Positions 1 to 9,664 of a stretch of DNA of 64,000 nt are shown in pieces. A program made the position numbers and the translations under genes. The DNA comes from Drosophila miranda. Its lineage: Eukaryota; Arthropoda; Insecta; Diptera; Drosophilidae. Numbering within the stretch: position 1 is the first letter of the stretch; every line of letters starts with the position of its first letter. The notes under the pieces were generated by a model. It did not search any database and was not told where the DNA came from. It saw only the letters and a list, made by a program, of their open reading frames with translations. Location of the stretch: positions 7,812,001-7,876,000 of the forward strand of contig NC_046677.1 of the NCBI RefSeq assembly GCF_003369915.1, written 5' to 3'.

Positions 1-45
1 AGAAAATGTCTGTTTGATGTGTTTTGTGTTTGTTTGATATGAACA

Positions 46-1347
46 TTAAATTGATTCGACATCGCTGTCTTTGGACCCCTCCGACTTCGAGGGCTCAAAG
101 CAATCCTTCAAAAGTTCGTTCTTTTTCTTAATTTCCAGGCATTTCAAGCAATTCTTGCTATTACATTCGTGTTTTGACTCAACGCGACGACGCTTGGGCG
201 GACGCTGCCCATCATCAGACATATCAGGCAGACCAAGCGAGATGTTGGATTCCATGGACTCCACCAATACAGGGGATGTCTGTATCTGTGATTTGACTGC
301 AGTTTCTGACTTGGCAAACCATCCGGTCACTACGCTTATAGCACGAGCTATCATGGGTTTCTGGAGTTCAGATTCAGAGTGCACTGTGGCAATTGTTACA
401 ATTTCTGAACTCTCTGCATCTAGCTGCACCTGCATGCCAGAGGGCGAAGATGAAGCTTCAAGTGCATCCACATTATTTTCCGTTTGGCATATGGGAACCG
501 GAGACGAAGACTGCTCCTTGGCGTCAGCGGTTGCTGCATCTGCAGATGCAGATGTTCCCGGAAGTTCTTTTAATTCGATTAACTCAGTGGCTGTCCGGAT
601 CTCGTGTTTGTCTGAAGATTCCGACTTGGCAATGCATCCGCTCATTCCGTTTGTCGCACGAGCTATGATGGGTTTCTGGATTTCAGGTTCAGAGTGCACT
701 GTGGCAATGGTTACAATTTTTAAACACTCTGCTTCCTGCTGCACCTGCATGCTAGAGGGCGAAGATGAAGCAGCGTTTGCTGCAGCTGCAGATGCAGACG
801 TTCCCGGCAATTCGTTGAGCTTCGCATTCAAGCACTCACGGTAGCAGATCTGGGCCACCGCCTTAGCCGACTTCGAAGTGACATTCTTCTTTGCAGATGC
901 AGATGTTCCCGGAAGTTCTTTTAATTCGATTAATTCAGTGGCTGTCCGGATCTCGTTTTTGTCTGAAGTTTCCGACTTGGCAATGCATCCGCTCATTCCG
1001 TATGTCGCACGAGCTATGATGGGTTTTTGGATCTTAGGTTCAGAGTGCACTGTGGCGATGGTTACAATTTTTAAACACTCTGCTTCTTGCTGCCCCTGCA
1101 TGCTAGAGGGCGAAGATGAAGCTTCAACTGCATCCACATTATTTTCCGTTTGGCATATGGGAACCGTAGACGAAGACTGCTCATTGGCGTCAGCAGTAGC
1201 TGCGTTTGCTGCAGCTGCAGATGCAGACGTTCCCGGCAATTCGTTAAGCTTCGCATTCAAGCACTCACGGAAGCAGATCTTCGAAGTGACATTCTTCTTT
1301 GTGGCAGTAGCAGGAGAATTATTGTTGGGGCGCTTACGCGGTGGCAT
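46..1347 (-). CDS. Intronless 433-aa repeat-rich protein of unknown function, nested in FucT-C intron 2
   Basis: This is one uninterrupted 433-codon frame with ATG at 1347 and stop at 46-48. I do not recognise the family. The N-terminus is basic (MPPRKRPNNN). Most of the protein is an internal repeat built from ECLNAKLNELPGTSASA, a Ser/Ala-rich linker, and VTIATVHSEP-IQKPIIARA blocks; the last block occurs three times, the third more diverged. The C-terminal 70 residues differ: KRRRVESKH looks like a nuclear localisation signal, followed by a short Cys/Lys-rich stretch (HECNSKNCLKCLEIKKK). A nuclear protein is inferred. It lies on the same strand as FucT-C, 132 bp beyond its exon 2, and broken relatives occupy the same intron of FucT-B and FucT-A. 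Gene reality is supported by the open frame through two diverged repeats, not by a known domain. A chance-open frame within a repeat is the alternative. Confidence 0.6.
   Translation of the reverse strand: MPPRKRPNNNSPATATKKNVTSKICFRECLNAKLNELPGTSASAAAANAATADANEQSSSTVPICQTENNVDAVEASSSPSSMQGQQEAECLKIVTIATVHSEPKIQKPIIARATYGMSGCIAKSETSDKNEIRTATELIELKELPGTSASAKKNVTSKSAKAVAQICYRECLNAKLNELPGTSASAAAANAASSSPSSMQVQQEAECLKIVTIATVHSEPEIQKPIIARATNGMSGCIAKSESSDKHEIRTATELIELKELPGTSASADAATADAKEQSSSPVPICQTENNVDALEASSSPSGMQVQLDAESSEIVTIATVHSESELQKPMIARAISVVTGWFAKSETAVKSQIQTSPVLVESMESNISLGLPDMSDDGQRPPKRRRVESKHECNSKNCLKCLEIKKKNELLKDCFEPSKSEGSKDSDVESI
546..1282 (-). repeat. Internal direct duplication inside the nested 433-aa gene
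   Basis: Positions 546-853 and 896-1282 are two near-identical direct copies. The copies are offset by 350 bp at their left ends and 428 bp at their right ends because the right copy carries about 78 bp (about 1122-1199) that the left copy lacks. Both copies keep the reading frame. A third, more diverged copy of part of the unit lies at about 290-545. Confidence 0.85.
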
Positions 1348-1478
1348 ATTTGTTTAGAAAAATAAATTCTTTAAATATTTCAGACACCCGATATGTTTAT
1401 GAGACGGTTGTGGGGAATGGCGTGAGATGTTTATTAATCGAATAAAAACAGGCCTCCTTTGTTTTCAAATTTACTTGC

Positions 1479-2216
1479 CTCGCAGGCAGATCTTTGTTGC
1501 GTAGGCAACTCCCAAACGAATCCACATTGATGTGCCGCATCAGCTCCTTCATATAGTCCTCGCGGCCGGACATGGTGTCGCAGTCGCTGTTCAGGAACAC
1601 CACCGATGGCGAAGGCCCGTTGAGATTCGAGGACTTGAAATCGAACGACATTGTGTAGTCCATCGAGATGAGGTCATGGGCACTGGGCAGCCACTGGGTA
1701 GTGATGGGTTGATCACTGAAGCGACTAAAGGTGGAGGTGAAATTGAAATGCTGCAGGAAGTCATCAAAGGGAGCGTAGATTACATTCCTTGGCGACTCCT
1801 CGTGTAACAGAGCCCACAAATGCTGTGGGCTGCGTGGCAGGGGATAGTCCCCAGTCTTTAGAGCCGATCCATAGAAGAGAACAGCCTGAAAAATTATAAA
1901 TTCATTATTCATTCTCTCTTCTCTTATCACAGCAGCCACCGGATGGGCGATAATTTTCCATGAACATTCTTTGACTAACCCGCGCAGAGGCCAATCGCTG
2001 TCGTTTGTTTGTAACGCGACAGTCGAAGACGCCGCATTGTCGCACCTCGTCGTACACAAAGGCGAAGTGGTGCGACCACCACAGCAGCTCAATGGGTGAC
2101 GCCGTAGTTGATTTTTGAACGTCAAACAGCTCGACTAAGTCCCAGCAGACGAAATGCAGCAGCCACACGAGTAGCAGGCACGTGAACCCAATGATCCAAC
2201 GGTGTGCGAACCGCAT
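1479..2216 (-). CDS. FucT-C: GT10 fucosyltransferase (FUT10/FUT11-like), exons 1-2, 3' part beyond the window
   Basis: Exon 1 is 2216-1980 (79 codons): a type II membrane protein start with a short basic N-terminus and one hydrophobic anchor (residues about 7-25), then the conserved IELLWW and VYDEVRQCGVF stretches. A short intron (1979-1886, donor GTTAGT, acceptor CAG) leads to exon 2 (1885 to 1479), which holds LLHEESPRN, FNFTSTFSRFSD and FLNSDCDT, the acceptor-side GT10 features seen in human FUT10/FUT11. Family members act in the ER/Golgi; mammalian FUT10/FUT11 were recently described as protein O-fucosyltransferases. The exons with the GDP-fucose motif must lie left of position 1, because intron 2 still contains the nested gene when the window ends. 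Exon sizes equal those of FucT-A and FucT-B. The start at 2216 was chosen because it aligns with both paralogues. Confidence 0.8.
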
Positions 2217-2447
2217 GTCCACGTTTCAGCAAAGAAATGTTCTTTAAATTCTATGGTTTTCTTTCAAACCGGCGGTTTGTTTGCGATTTCAGTCACAACA
2301 GCTGACAGTGCTGTGAAGCGTCTGTCTGTCGGAAAGCGGCGTATTACACACGTAACACACGGAAATCTTTTGTATTCCGTGACTGTTTTGATGAACAGTT
2401 AAATGTTAACAGAAAATATATTCCACAACTATTTTTGCACTATATAT

Positions 2448-2940
2448 AAATTACTATTTTAAGTCCACGTACGCTTTATATATTCTTAAATTTGATACTT
2501 CCCAAATTTCAATGTCTTCTCGGTCCGATCAACTCCGCAAATGTGTGTTCTTTGATCCGACTTCGATCTCTAGTTCCATTCAGAGCTAGTTCACCGTAGT
2601 TCTAGTTCGCAGAATTATTCGAATTGAACTATTTCAATACTTATTCGGATACTTCTTCATTTCAGTCAAATATAGTATATAGGACTTTAAGATATTACTA
2701 CGAAGTTGTCTTAAATTGTCTTAATTGCCAATATTTCTGATATATAATGATTAAAAAGTATTGAAATATCGCAGGCCACCAAAATATATTAACCCCACCA
2801 TTCATCATACTACATCATGCACGATTGAACGTGTACGCCTGAACGTAGCTGTCGATGATCTTTCCAACACTGCAGTACGTCATCAAAATATTGTTCCATT
2901 TACAAATTGCTCAATTAAGGTAACTTCAGCAATAGTTGTT
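2448..2940. repeat. Shared upstream segment of the FucT/scat unit, C copy
   Basis: The stretch around 2515-2610 (containing GATCCGACTTCGAT) recurs at about 6530-6620 and 9730-9790. The stretch 2761-2920 (containing ACGTCATCAAAATATTG) recurs at 10015-10170. All copies have the same orientation and the same order relative to a FucT start. They are the diverged space between FucT and scat in each duplicated unit and probably include promoters for both directions. I could not place a transcription start. The flanks 2217-2447 and 2941-3102 show no gene. Confidence 0.75.
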
Positions 2941-3102
2941 CAACTCAAATTAATATATTTTAAGTTAGCCATTAGACCATGATATTTCGAATAACTTTCC
3001 TCGTGCCGTGCTCCTGATGGAGAGAAAAGATTCAACAAAACCAACATCTATGAAAATCCCTCAAAACACTTCAGTCGACGCAGCAGCAAAAAAAGCCCAT
3101 AG

Positions 3103-3306
3103 GCTCACCTTAAAGACGCTATATCTGAAATACACAGAATTTTAAAAGCAGAATGGGAGAGAGAACTGCTCGCTTTTCCCCGCAAACTCATTAAAACCAT
3201 AGTTCCGAAAAAAACTAAACTGAGAGCCATTGTATCGATAGCGTCTCGCATATTATTTTTCATTGTAGAAAGTACAACACAACAAGGCACAACTTCGCAT
3301 CTCTAA
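3103..3306 (+). pseudogene. Possible relic of a Tc1/mariner-type transposase C-terminus
   Basis: An open stretch of 67 codons before a stop reads LKDAISEIHRILKAEWE, then FPRKLIKTIVPKKTKLRAIV. The spacing of Trp, the Leu-Ile pair and the basic cluster followed by Ala-Ile resembles the end of Tc1-family transposases (W...L..LI.SMP.R..AVI). There is no start codon, no catalytic core and no visible terminal repeat, so at best this is a short fossil. It lies between the FucT-C upstream segment and the scat fragment and is absent from the other two units. Confidence 0.3.
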
Positions 3307-3456
3307 GACAGTATAATGATATTTGCAAATTTTTTGATAATCGTCGAAGAAATTTATGTAAAACTATAGAAGTACTTTAACATCTACTATTTCACGTTCA
3401 CAAAGCCGGGCGGCCAAATAATCCCACGGTAATCTAGGGTAGCATAGTAACTTAAA

Positions 3457-3712
3457 CACCATTTACAGACAATGATAGAGGAGCCAAGGGACGGCCCAAA
3501 ACATTTGGGTTTAATGGACGGCCCGAATCAGGCAGAAAGCAAATACTGACATAACACGCTGAGCCAGGAACAGGGATGGAGCCGGGTCAGCGAGGAAGTA
3601 GGAAGCTCTGCACAGCCAGCCGCACAGATGGAATCGGAGCAACTGCAGCCAGCTGGCAAAGCTGCTACTACTGCACAAGCTATACGACCAGCGATTCTAT
3701 TCCGATACCAAA
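3457..3712 (+). pseudogene. scat (Vps54) fragment 1
   Basis: The segment aligns with the region upstream of and inside scat exon 1 (about 10225-10575), including GGAGCCAAGGGAC, the CAGGCAGAAAGCAAATA block and GGAGCAACTGCAGCCAGCTGG. About 110 bp corresponding to 10336-10445, including the scat ATG, is missing. After CTACTACTGCACAAG the match jumps to about 12395 of scat (AGCGATTCTATTCCG), skipping about 1.8 kb. It cannot encode Vps54. The same jump in the second fragment shows that the large deletion preceded the separation of the two. Positions 3307-3456 and 3713-4106 show no recognisable gene. Confidence 0.85.
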
Positions 3713-4106
3713 TTCGTAATTATTGACCCCGAAAGCCCACGAGTGACGAGTTTCAAGGAAATCTGATTATTTTTTCAAATGAGTTCCCACCATTCGACAA
3801 TATAGGTTTTTTCAGGTTAGAAAAAAAACCTGACGTGATGAAGCAAATCTGACCTTGGATTCGTGTGGAGGGCCATAAAATACATAGGGATGGGATACTC
3901 TGGTCAGCGGCGCACGACACTTTTTTTGTGGGGCTGTGTTGTATTATCCAACATTGCCATAGAGATTGAACCTTGAGCATGTCTTTAATACTTCAATCTA
4001 AGGCTTTCAAGAATTTTCTCTATTTAACCGATACATTGTAAGATAAAAACAATTTTCGAGCAAATATCTCACTCATGTTTAGTGTTATTTTGTCTGCCAC
4101 ATCCGA

Positions 4107-6298
4107 TCAATGTAATTTTGGGTCAGTCGAACATCGATTGTCGTCCATCCTGCGATTGAGTTCTGCCTCAAAGTCGGCCTCGTTGTAGGGCTTATTTGAG
4201 CTGAAGAAGGTTTTCAAGATGCGGGCCTGGCACTGTCCCACCTTCATCGTCAAACGCCAGCGGACCAAACTGTGCGGCTCCTTCTTGCTCTCGAGCGGCG
4301 CATAGATCGGTACCAAAGGGCAGTTGTAGTGGCTCGCATTTGCACGCCTGATGGGCCCGCGATACATCGCGTATTTGCAGACGGCACACTCGATCCTCTG
4401 GAAGAGCGAACCCTTAAGCGTGAGGTCACCCGTGTGATACCGATAAGTCATCAAATTGTGGAGTAACTTGACGTTTTGTATCGGATGGCTGCGATTGAGT
4501 TTGTGACCGCGAAAGGAGTCATATTCTGTTTTGTTCTCGGACAAGTCCATCAGATACCTGCCCAAGGCGGCGGCATTGGGAAAGTCGTTGACAAATATCG
4601 CAGTTTTCTTTTGCGGCTGCCAGTCCTGGATAGGGTTTTCTAGAGGATATAGTTTAGGATCTCTAGGAACCTCACCTTCTACTCACTTTAATGCTGGGCG
4701 AACCAAAGTAAATGGGAATCACGCCCACAACCAAGGGACGCCAGAACTTTTCGGTGATGTAGTCCTCGCACACGGCATTCTCGATGGCAATCATGAATTT
4801 GTATCTTGAGAGAAATCGCAGCAGCTTCGGCGAATACAGATTGTCCATATAATCCTTTTGCAGGCTGCAAGCAATAACAAAGCGATTTATTTTTGTTAAA
4901 CATTTTAAACTCGGATTGGATTTGAAGAAAATGTCTGTCGAATCTGGATCCGTGCCCATGTTTGAATTTGATCGCATGACAATGCAACAATCAGCACTTT
5001 CGGATGAGCGAAAAATTCAATATCGAATGCGAGATGAAAAAACAAAGCCGATGTGTGCGTTGTCTACAATTTTCTCCGAGAGTGCCAATTATGTACAGCT
5101 GCAACTGTCTTTGTTGATTTCGTTAATTTCGTAGCTATTGTGATTGGGATTCACACAAGTGCGTCAAGCCCACACGCACATTTTCGTTATTATGTTGGAT
5201 TCATTCGTCGTGTCTTTCTGCTCTACTATTTAGAATGTTTCTTGTTTCTAAAATAATAAACTCCCGGTTACAAAATGGTGGATGGTGGTAGGAAGGGGAA
5301 AAATACTTAACGACACACCTGTTTTCACACCTACTTAATATACAACAAATACACCTGCACCTGCTATAGAGCGAAGATGAAGTTTCAACTGCACTGAAGA
5401 CTGTTCCTTGGCAGCAGCGGCTGCTGCAGCTACAGCTGCAGATGTTCGCGGCAATTCTGTGCCATATTTGTTTAGAAAACTAAATACTTTAAATATTTTT
5501 AGACACACGATATGTGACTGAGACGATTGTGGGGAGCGGTGTGAAGTGTTTTCAAATTTACTTGCCTCGCGGGCAGATCTTTGTTGTGCAGGCAACTCCC
5601 AAATGAATCCACATTGATGTGCCGCATCAGCTCCTTCATATAGTCATCGCGGCCGGACATGGTATCGCAGTCGCTGTTCAGGAACACAACCGATGGCGAG
5701 GGCACGTTTAGAATCGAGGACTTGAAGTCGAACGACATTGTGTAGTCCATCGAGATGAGGTCGTGGGCACTGGGAAGCCACTGGGTCGTGAGGGGGAGAT
5801 CACTGAAGCGGCTAAAGGTGGAGGTGAAGTTGAAATGCTGCAGGAAGTCATCAAAGGGAGCGTAGGCCACATTCCTGGGCGACTCCTCGTGTAACAGAGC
5901 CCACAAATGCTGGGGGCTGCGTGGCAGGGGAAAGTCTCCCTTCTTTAGAGCCGTTCCATAGAAGAGAACAGCCTGAAAATGGAAAAATTATGAATCTCTC
6001 TCTGCTTATCAGAGCAGCCACCGGATAGGCGATCATTTTCTATGCACATTCTTTGACTAACCCGCGCAGAGGACAATCGCTGTCGTTTGTTTGTAACGCG
6101 ACACTGGAAGACGCCGCATTGTCGCACCTCGTCGTACACAAAGGCGAAGTGGTGCGACCACCACAGCAGCTCAATGGGTGACGCCGTAGTTGATTTTTGA
6201 ACATCATACAGCATGATTAAATCAAAGCAGACGAAATGCAGCAGCCCCACGAGTATCAGGCACGTGAACCCAATAATCCAACGGCGTTCCAACCACAT
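4107..6298 (-). CDS. FucT-B: GT10 fucosyltransferase (FUT10/FUT11-like), complete, 446 aa
   Basis: Four exons: 6298-6062, 5972-5566, 4864-4687 and 4625-4107. Exon 1 gives a type II membrane anchor. Exon 2 has LLHEESPRN and the FNFTSTFSRFSD block. Exon 3 carries the GT10 donor-binding signature YKFMIAIENAVCEDYITEKF followed by VIPIYFGSPS, which aligns with human FUT10 (YKFHLAMENAICNDYMTEK). Exon 4 starts DWQPQKK and has a Cys-containing C-terminal domain (ECAVCKYAM). The 446 residues compare with about 480-490 for human FUT10/FUT11. The frame joins only if intron 2 uses a GC donor (AG|GCAAGT). Expected role: fucosylation in the ER/Golgi lumen. The N-terminal exon is closest to FucT-C, whereas exons 2-3 and intron 2 are nearly identical to FucT-A. 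It differs from FucT-A in exon 4 and ends seven codons later. Expression is unknown. Confidence 0.8.
5335..5480 (-). pseudogene. Remnant of the nested repeat gene in FucT-B intron 2
   Basis: The sequence keeps the start-codon neighbourhood (GCCATATTTGTTTAGAAAA, compared with GGCATATTTGTTTAGAAAA by 1347), an Ala/Gln-rich piece, and GAGCGAAGATGAAG...TTCAACTGCA from the repeat. Most of the gene is deleted, and the frame from the old ATG stops after 11 codons. The sense-strand frame still shows ELPRTSAA, the decayed form of ELPGTSAS. It lies inside intron 2 (5565-4865), which fixes the nested position as ancestral to the array. Confidence 0.75.
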
Positions 6299-6469
6299 GG
6301 CTAAGCTTCGGCAAAGAAATTTTCTTTAATTTCTATGATTTGTTTGCCTTTTTCGATTCCAGCCACAACACTTGATAGTGTTGTAAAGCTTGTCTGTCGG
6401 AAAGTGGCGTACTTTACTTTTACTTGTGCTTGAAAAAAATATATCTTTTTATGTGCACAATATAATTAT

Positions 6470-6697
6470 TAAGGCAGAAAGTCAACGTGTGTTTTATATA
6501 TTCTTAGATTTTGTGCTTCCCAAATTTAAATGTCTTCTCGGTTCGATCAGTTCCGCAAATGTGTTTCTTTGATCCGACTTCGATATATAGTTCCATTCAA
6601 AGCTAGTTTCACGTAGTTCTAGTTCGCTCAACTATTCGGATAGAACTAACCATTGGATACTTATTTGGACGGTACAAATATTTGGTTTCAGTCAAAA
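6470..6697. repeat. Shared upstream segment of the FucT/scat unit, B copy (shortened)
   Basis: It matches the 2448-2660 and 9665-9870 segments (ATTAAGGCAGAAAGTC, GTCTTCTCGGTTCGATCAG, TTTGATCCGACTTCGAT). The second half of the segment, present upstream of FucT-C and FucT-A, is deleted here, so the scat fragment follows directly. Between 6299 and 6469 no gene is visible. Confidence 0.75.
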
Positions 6698-6992
6698 CGG
6701 CGTGAAACTGGCATAACACGTCAACGATAGAGTGGCGGGGGAAGCCACAGCAGGCAGCAACAGCACAAAGCATGTGCTATGCACGATGCTGAGCCAGGAA
6801 CAGGGGCGGAGTCAGGGCAGCAAGGAAGTAGAAAGCCAGCTGCACAGTTGGAACCGGAGCAACTGCAACCAGCTGGCAGAGATGCTACTACTGCACAAGA
6901 GAGCATTACAAGAGCCTCACGATACGCCTAGCGATTCTATTCCGAGCACAAGCATAAACTCTGGCTGCTTCTGCTTAAGATCTTTACACTAC
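6698..6992 (+). pseudogene. scat (Vps54) fragment 2
   Basis: From CATAACACGTCAACGA onward this follows scat 10327-10575, with a gap near 10380-10415 and many small changes. After GAGCATTACAAG it jumps to scat 12383-12440 (GCCTCACGATACGCC, then AGCGATTCTATTCCG and CATAAACTCTGGCTGC). About 1.8 kb of coding sequence between these points is missing, and an in-frame TAG follows the junction. The junction is equivalent to that of fragment 1 but retains more sequence on both sides. It sits between FucT-B and FucT-A, where the unit model predicts a scat. Confidence 0.88.
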
Positions 6993-7185
6993 AATCTGAA
7001 TAGGTATACAGATTTATCGGTACTTCAGCATCTTGGATGCTTAATTTATTGTTAGGTTTATCACATATTAGGTCAACTTAAAACTAAAGCCTTACGTATC
7101 GATGGATAATATTTTTGGTGTCATTTTAGGAGCCAAAATGTCATATCCTGCAATGCATGTCCAATCAATGAAACTTTTGTAGAGT

Positions 7186-9320
7186 CTAACATCGATCGTC
7201 GGCAATTCTGGGATTAAGTTCTGCCGCAAATTCCGCCTCGCTGTAGGGCTTATTTGAGCTAAAGAAGGTTTTCAAGATGCGGGACTGGCACTGTCCCACC
7301 TTCATCGCCGAACGCCAGTGAGCCAAACTGTTCGGCTCCTTCTTGCTCTCCAGCGGCGCATAGATCGGCACCAAAGGGCAGTTGTAGTGGCGCGCATTGG
7401 CACGCCTGATGGGCCCGCGATACGTCGCATATTTGCAGACGGCACACTCGAACACTTGGATGAGCGAACCCTCAGGCGTGGGGTCGCCCATGTGATACGG
7501 ATAAGTGATCAAATTGTGGAGTAACTTTTCGTTTTGTATCGGATGGCTGCGATTGAGTTTGTGACCGCGAAAGGAGTCATATTCTGTTTTGTTCTCGGAC
7601 AAGTCCATCAGATACCTGCCCAAGGCGGCGGCATTGGGAAAGTCGTTGACAAATATCGCAGTTTTCTTTTGCGGCTGCCAGTCCTGGATAGGGTTTTCTA
7701 GAGGATATAGTTTAGGATCTCTAGGAACCTCACCTTCTACTCACTTTAATGCTGGGCGAACCAAAGTAAATGGGAATCACGCCCACAACCAAGGGACGCC
7801 AGAACTTTTCGGTGATGTAGTCCTCGCACACGGCATTCTCGATGGCAATCATGAATTTGTATCTTGAGAGAAATCGCAGCAACTTCGGCGAATACAGATT
7901 GTCCATATAATCCATTTGCAGGCTGCAAGCAATTAATTTTTGTTAAACATTTTAAACTCGGATTGGATTTGAAGAAAATGTCTGTCGAATCTGGATCCGT
8001 GCCCATGTTTGAATTTGATCGCATGACAATGCAACAATCAGCACTTTCGGATGAGCGAAAAATTCAATATCGAATGCGAGATGAAAAAACAAAGCCGATG
8101 TGTGCGTTGTCTACAATTTTCTCCGAGAGTGCCAATTATGTACAGCTGCAACTGTCTTTGTTGATTTCGTTAATTTCGAAGCTATTGTGATTGGGATTCA
8201 CACAAGTGCGTCAAGCCCACACGCACATTTTCGTTATTATGTTGGATTCATTCGTCGTGTCTTTCTGCTCTACTATTTAGAATGTTTCTTGTTTCTAAAA
8301 TAATAAACTCCCGGTTACAAAATGGTGGATGGTGGTAGGAAGGGGAAAAATACTTAACGACACACCTGTTTTCACACCTACTTAATATACAACAAATACA
8401 CCTGCACCTGCTATAGAGCGAAGATGAAGTTTCAACTGCACTGAAGACTGTTCCTTGGCAGCAGCGGCTGCTGCAGCTACAGCTGCAGATGTTCGCGGCA
8501 ATTCTGTGCCATATTTGTTTAGAAAACTAAATACTTTAAATATTTTTAGAGACGATTGTGGGGAGCGGTGTGAAGTGTTTTCAAATTTACTTGCCTCGCG
8601 GGCAGATCTTTGTTGTGCAGGCAACTCCCAAATGAATCCACATTGATGTGCCGCATCAGCTCCTTCATATAGTGCTCGCGGCCGGACATGGTATCGCAGT
8701 CGCTGTTCAGGAACACAACCGATGGCGAGGCCACGTTTAGATTCGAGGACTTGAAGTCGAACGACATTGTGTAGTCCATCGAGATGAGGTCGTGGGCACT
8801 GGGAAGCCACTGGGTCGTGAGGGGGAGATCACTGAAGCGGCTAAAGGTGGAGGTGAAGTTGAAATGCTGCAGGAAGTCATCAAAGGGAGCGTAGGCCACA
8901 TTCTTGGGCGACTCCTCGTGCAGCAGAGCCCACGAGTGCTGGAGGCTGCGTGGCAGGGGAAAGTCTCCCGTCTCTAGAAACGTTCCATAGAAGAGAACAG
9001 CCTGAAAAGTGAAAAGTAATCAATCTCTGCTTACAGCAGCCACCGGATGGACGATAATTTTCTATGCACATTCCTTGACTAACCCGCGCAGAGGCCAATC
9101 GCTTTCGCTTGTTGGTAACGCGACACTCGAAGACGCCGCATTGTCGCACTTCGTCGTAAACCCAGGGCATGTGCCGCGTCCACCACAGCAGCTCAATAGG
9201 CGCCGAGGATTCCGATTGTTCAATGTCAAACACCTCGACTAAGTCCCAGTAGACAAAATGCAGCAGCCACAAGAGTATCAGGCACGTAGACCCAATGATC
9301 CAACGGCGTGCCAACCGCAT
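7186..9320 (-). CDS. FucT-A: GT10 fucosyltransferase (FUT10/FUT11-like), complete, 439 aa
   Basis: Four exons: 9320-9084, 9001-8595, 7922-7745 and 7683-7186. Topology and motifs match FucT-B: one N-terminal anchor, LLHEESPKN, the EDYITEKF signature in exon 3, and a C-terminal Cys-containing domain (ECAVCKYAT). Introns 1 and 3 are short with GT-AG ends. Intron 2 needs a GC donor (AG|GCAAGT); the alternative GTAAAT donor shifts the frame. Exon 1 is the most diverged of the three copies (about 25 of 79 residues differ from FucT-B, against 12 between B and C), including RHMPWVYDE in place of HHFAFVYDE. It lies about 1.1 kb head-to-head from intact scat, so it may be the copy in the ancestral arrangement. 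All exons are open, so function is likely but unproven. Confidence 0.82.
8382..8530 (-). pseudogene. Remnant of the nested repeat gene in FucT-A intron 2
   Basis: It is almost identical to the FucT-B remnant, with the same deletion and the same broken start. Just beyond it FucT-A lacks 18 bp (the ACACGATATG region near 5508-5525) present in FucT-B. The near identity follows from the conversion or recent duplication covering this intron, so the two remnants are not independent evidence of decay. Confidence 0.75.
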
Positions 9321-9664
9321 GGCTATGTTTCAGCAAATGTATTCTCTATGATTTGTTTTGCCTACGATTTGAATAGCCGGCAAACTCGAAGACGGCTGTT
9401 TTTTTTGCGATTTCAGTCACAACAGCTGATAGTGCTGGAAAGCGTCTTTCTGTCGGAAAGAGGCGTACTACACACGTCAGACACGGAAATACTTTTGTAT
9501 TGTGTGTCTGTTTGCATGAAGAGCAAAATGTTGAATGTAAAAATATAGCTCGACTATTTTTTCACTGTATGTTTCACTAAACTAAATGAACTATAAGTGT
9601 TGCAATGTATAACCTTTCTTTGAGTTTAGCTTGCAGAATAAACATCTTTTGATATTCAATATAT

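Noticed and set aside
71..844. Long plus-strand frame (257 codons) over the nested gene
   Set aside because: It is the antisense shadow of the 433-codon gene. The internal repeats keep both strands open, and the minus-strand frame is longer, has basic termini and agrees with the remnants in the other units.
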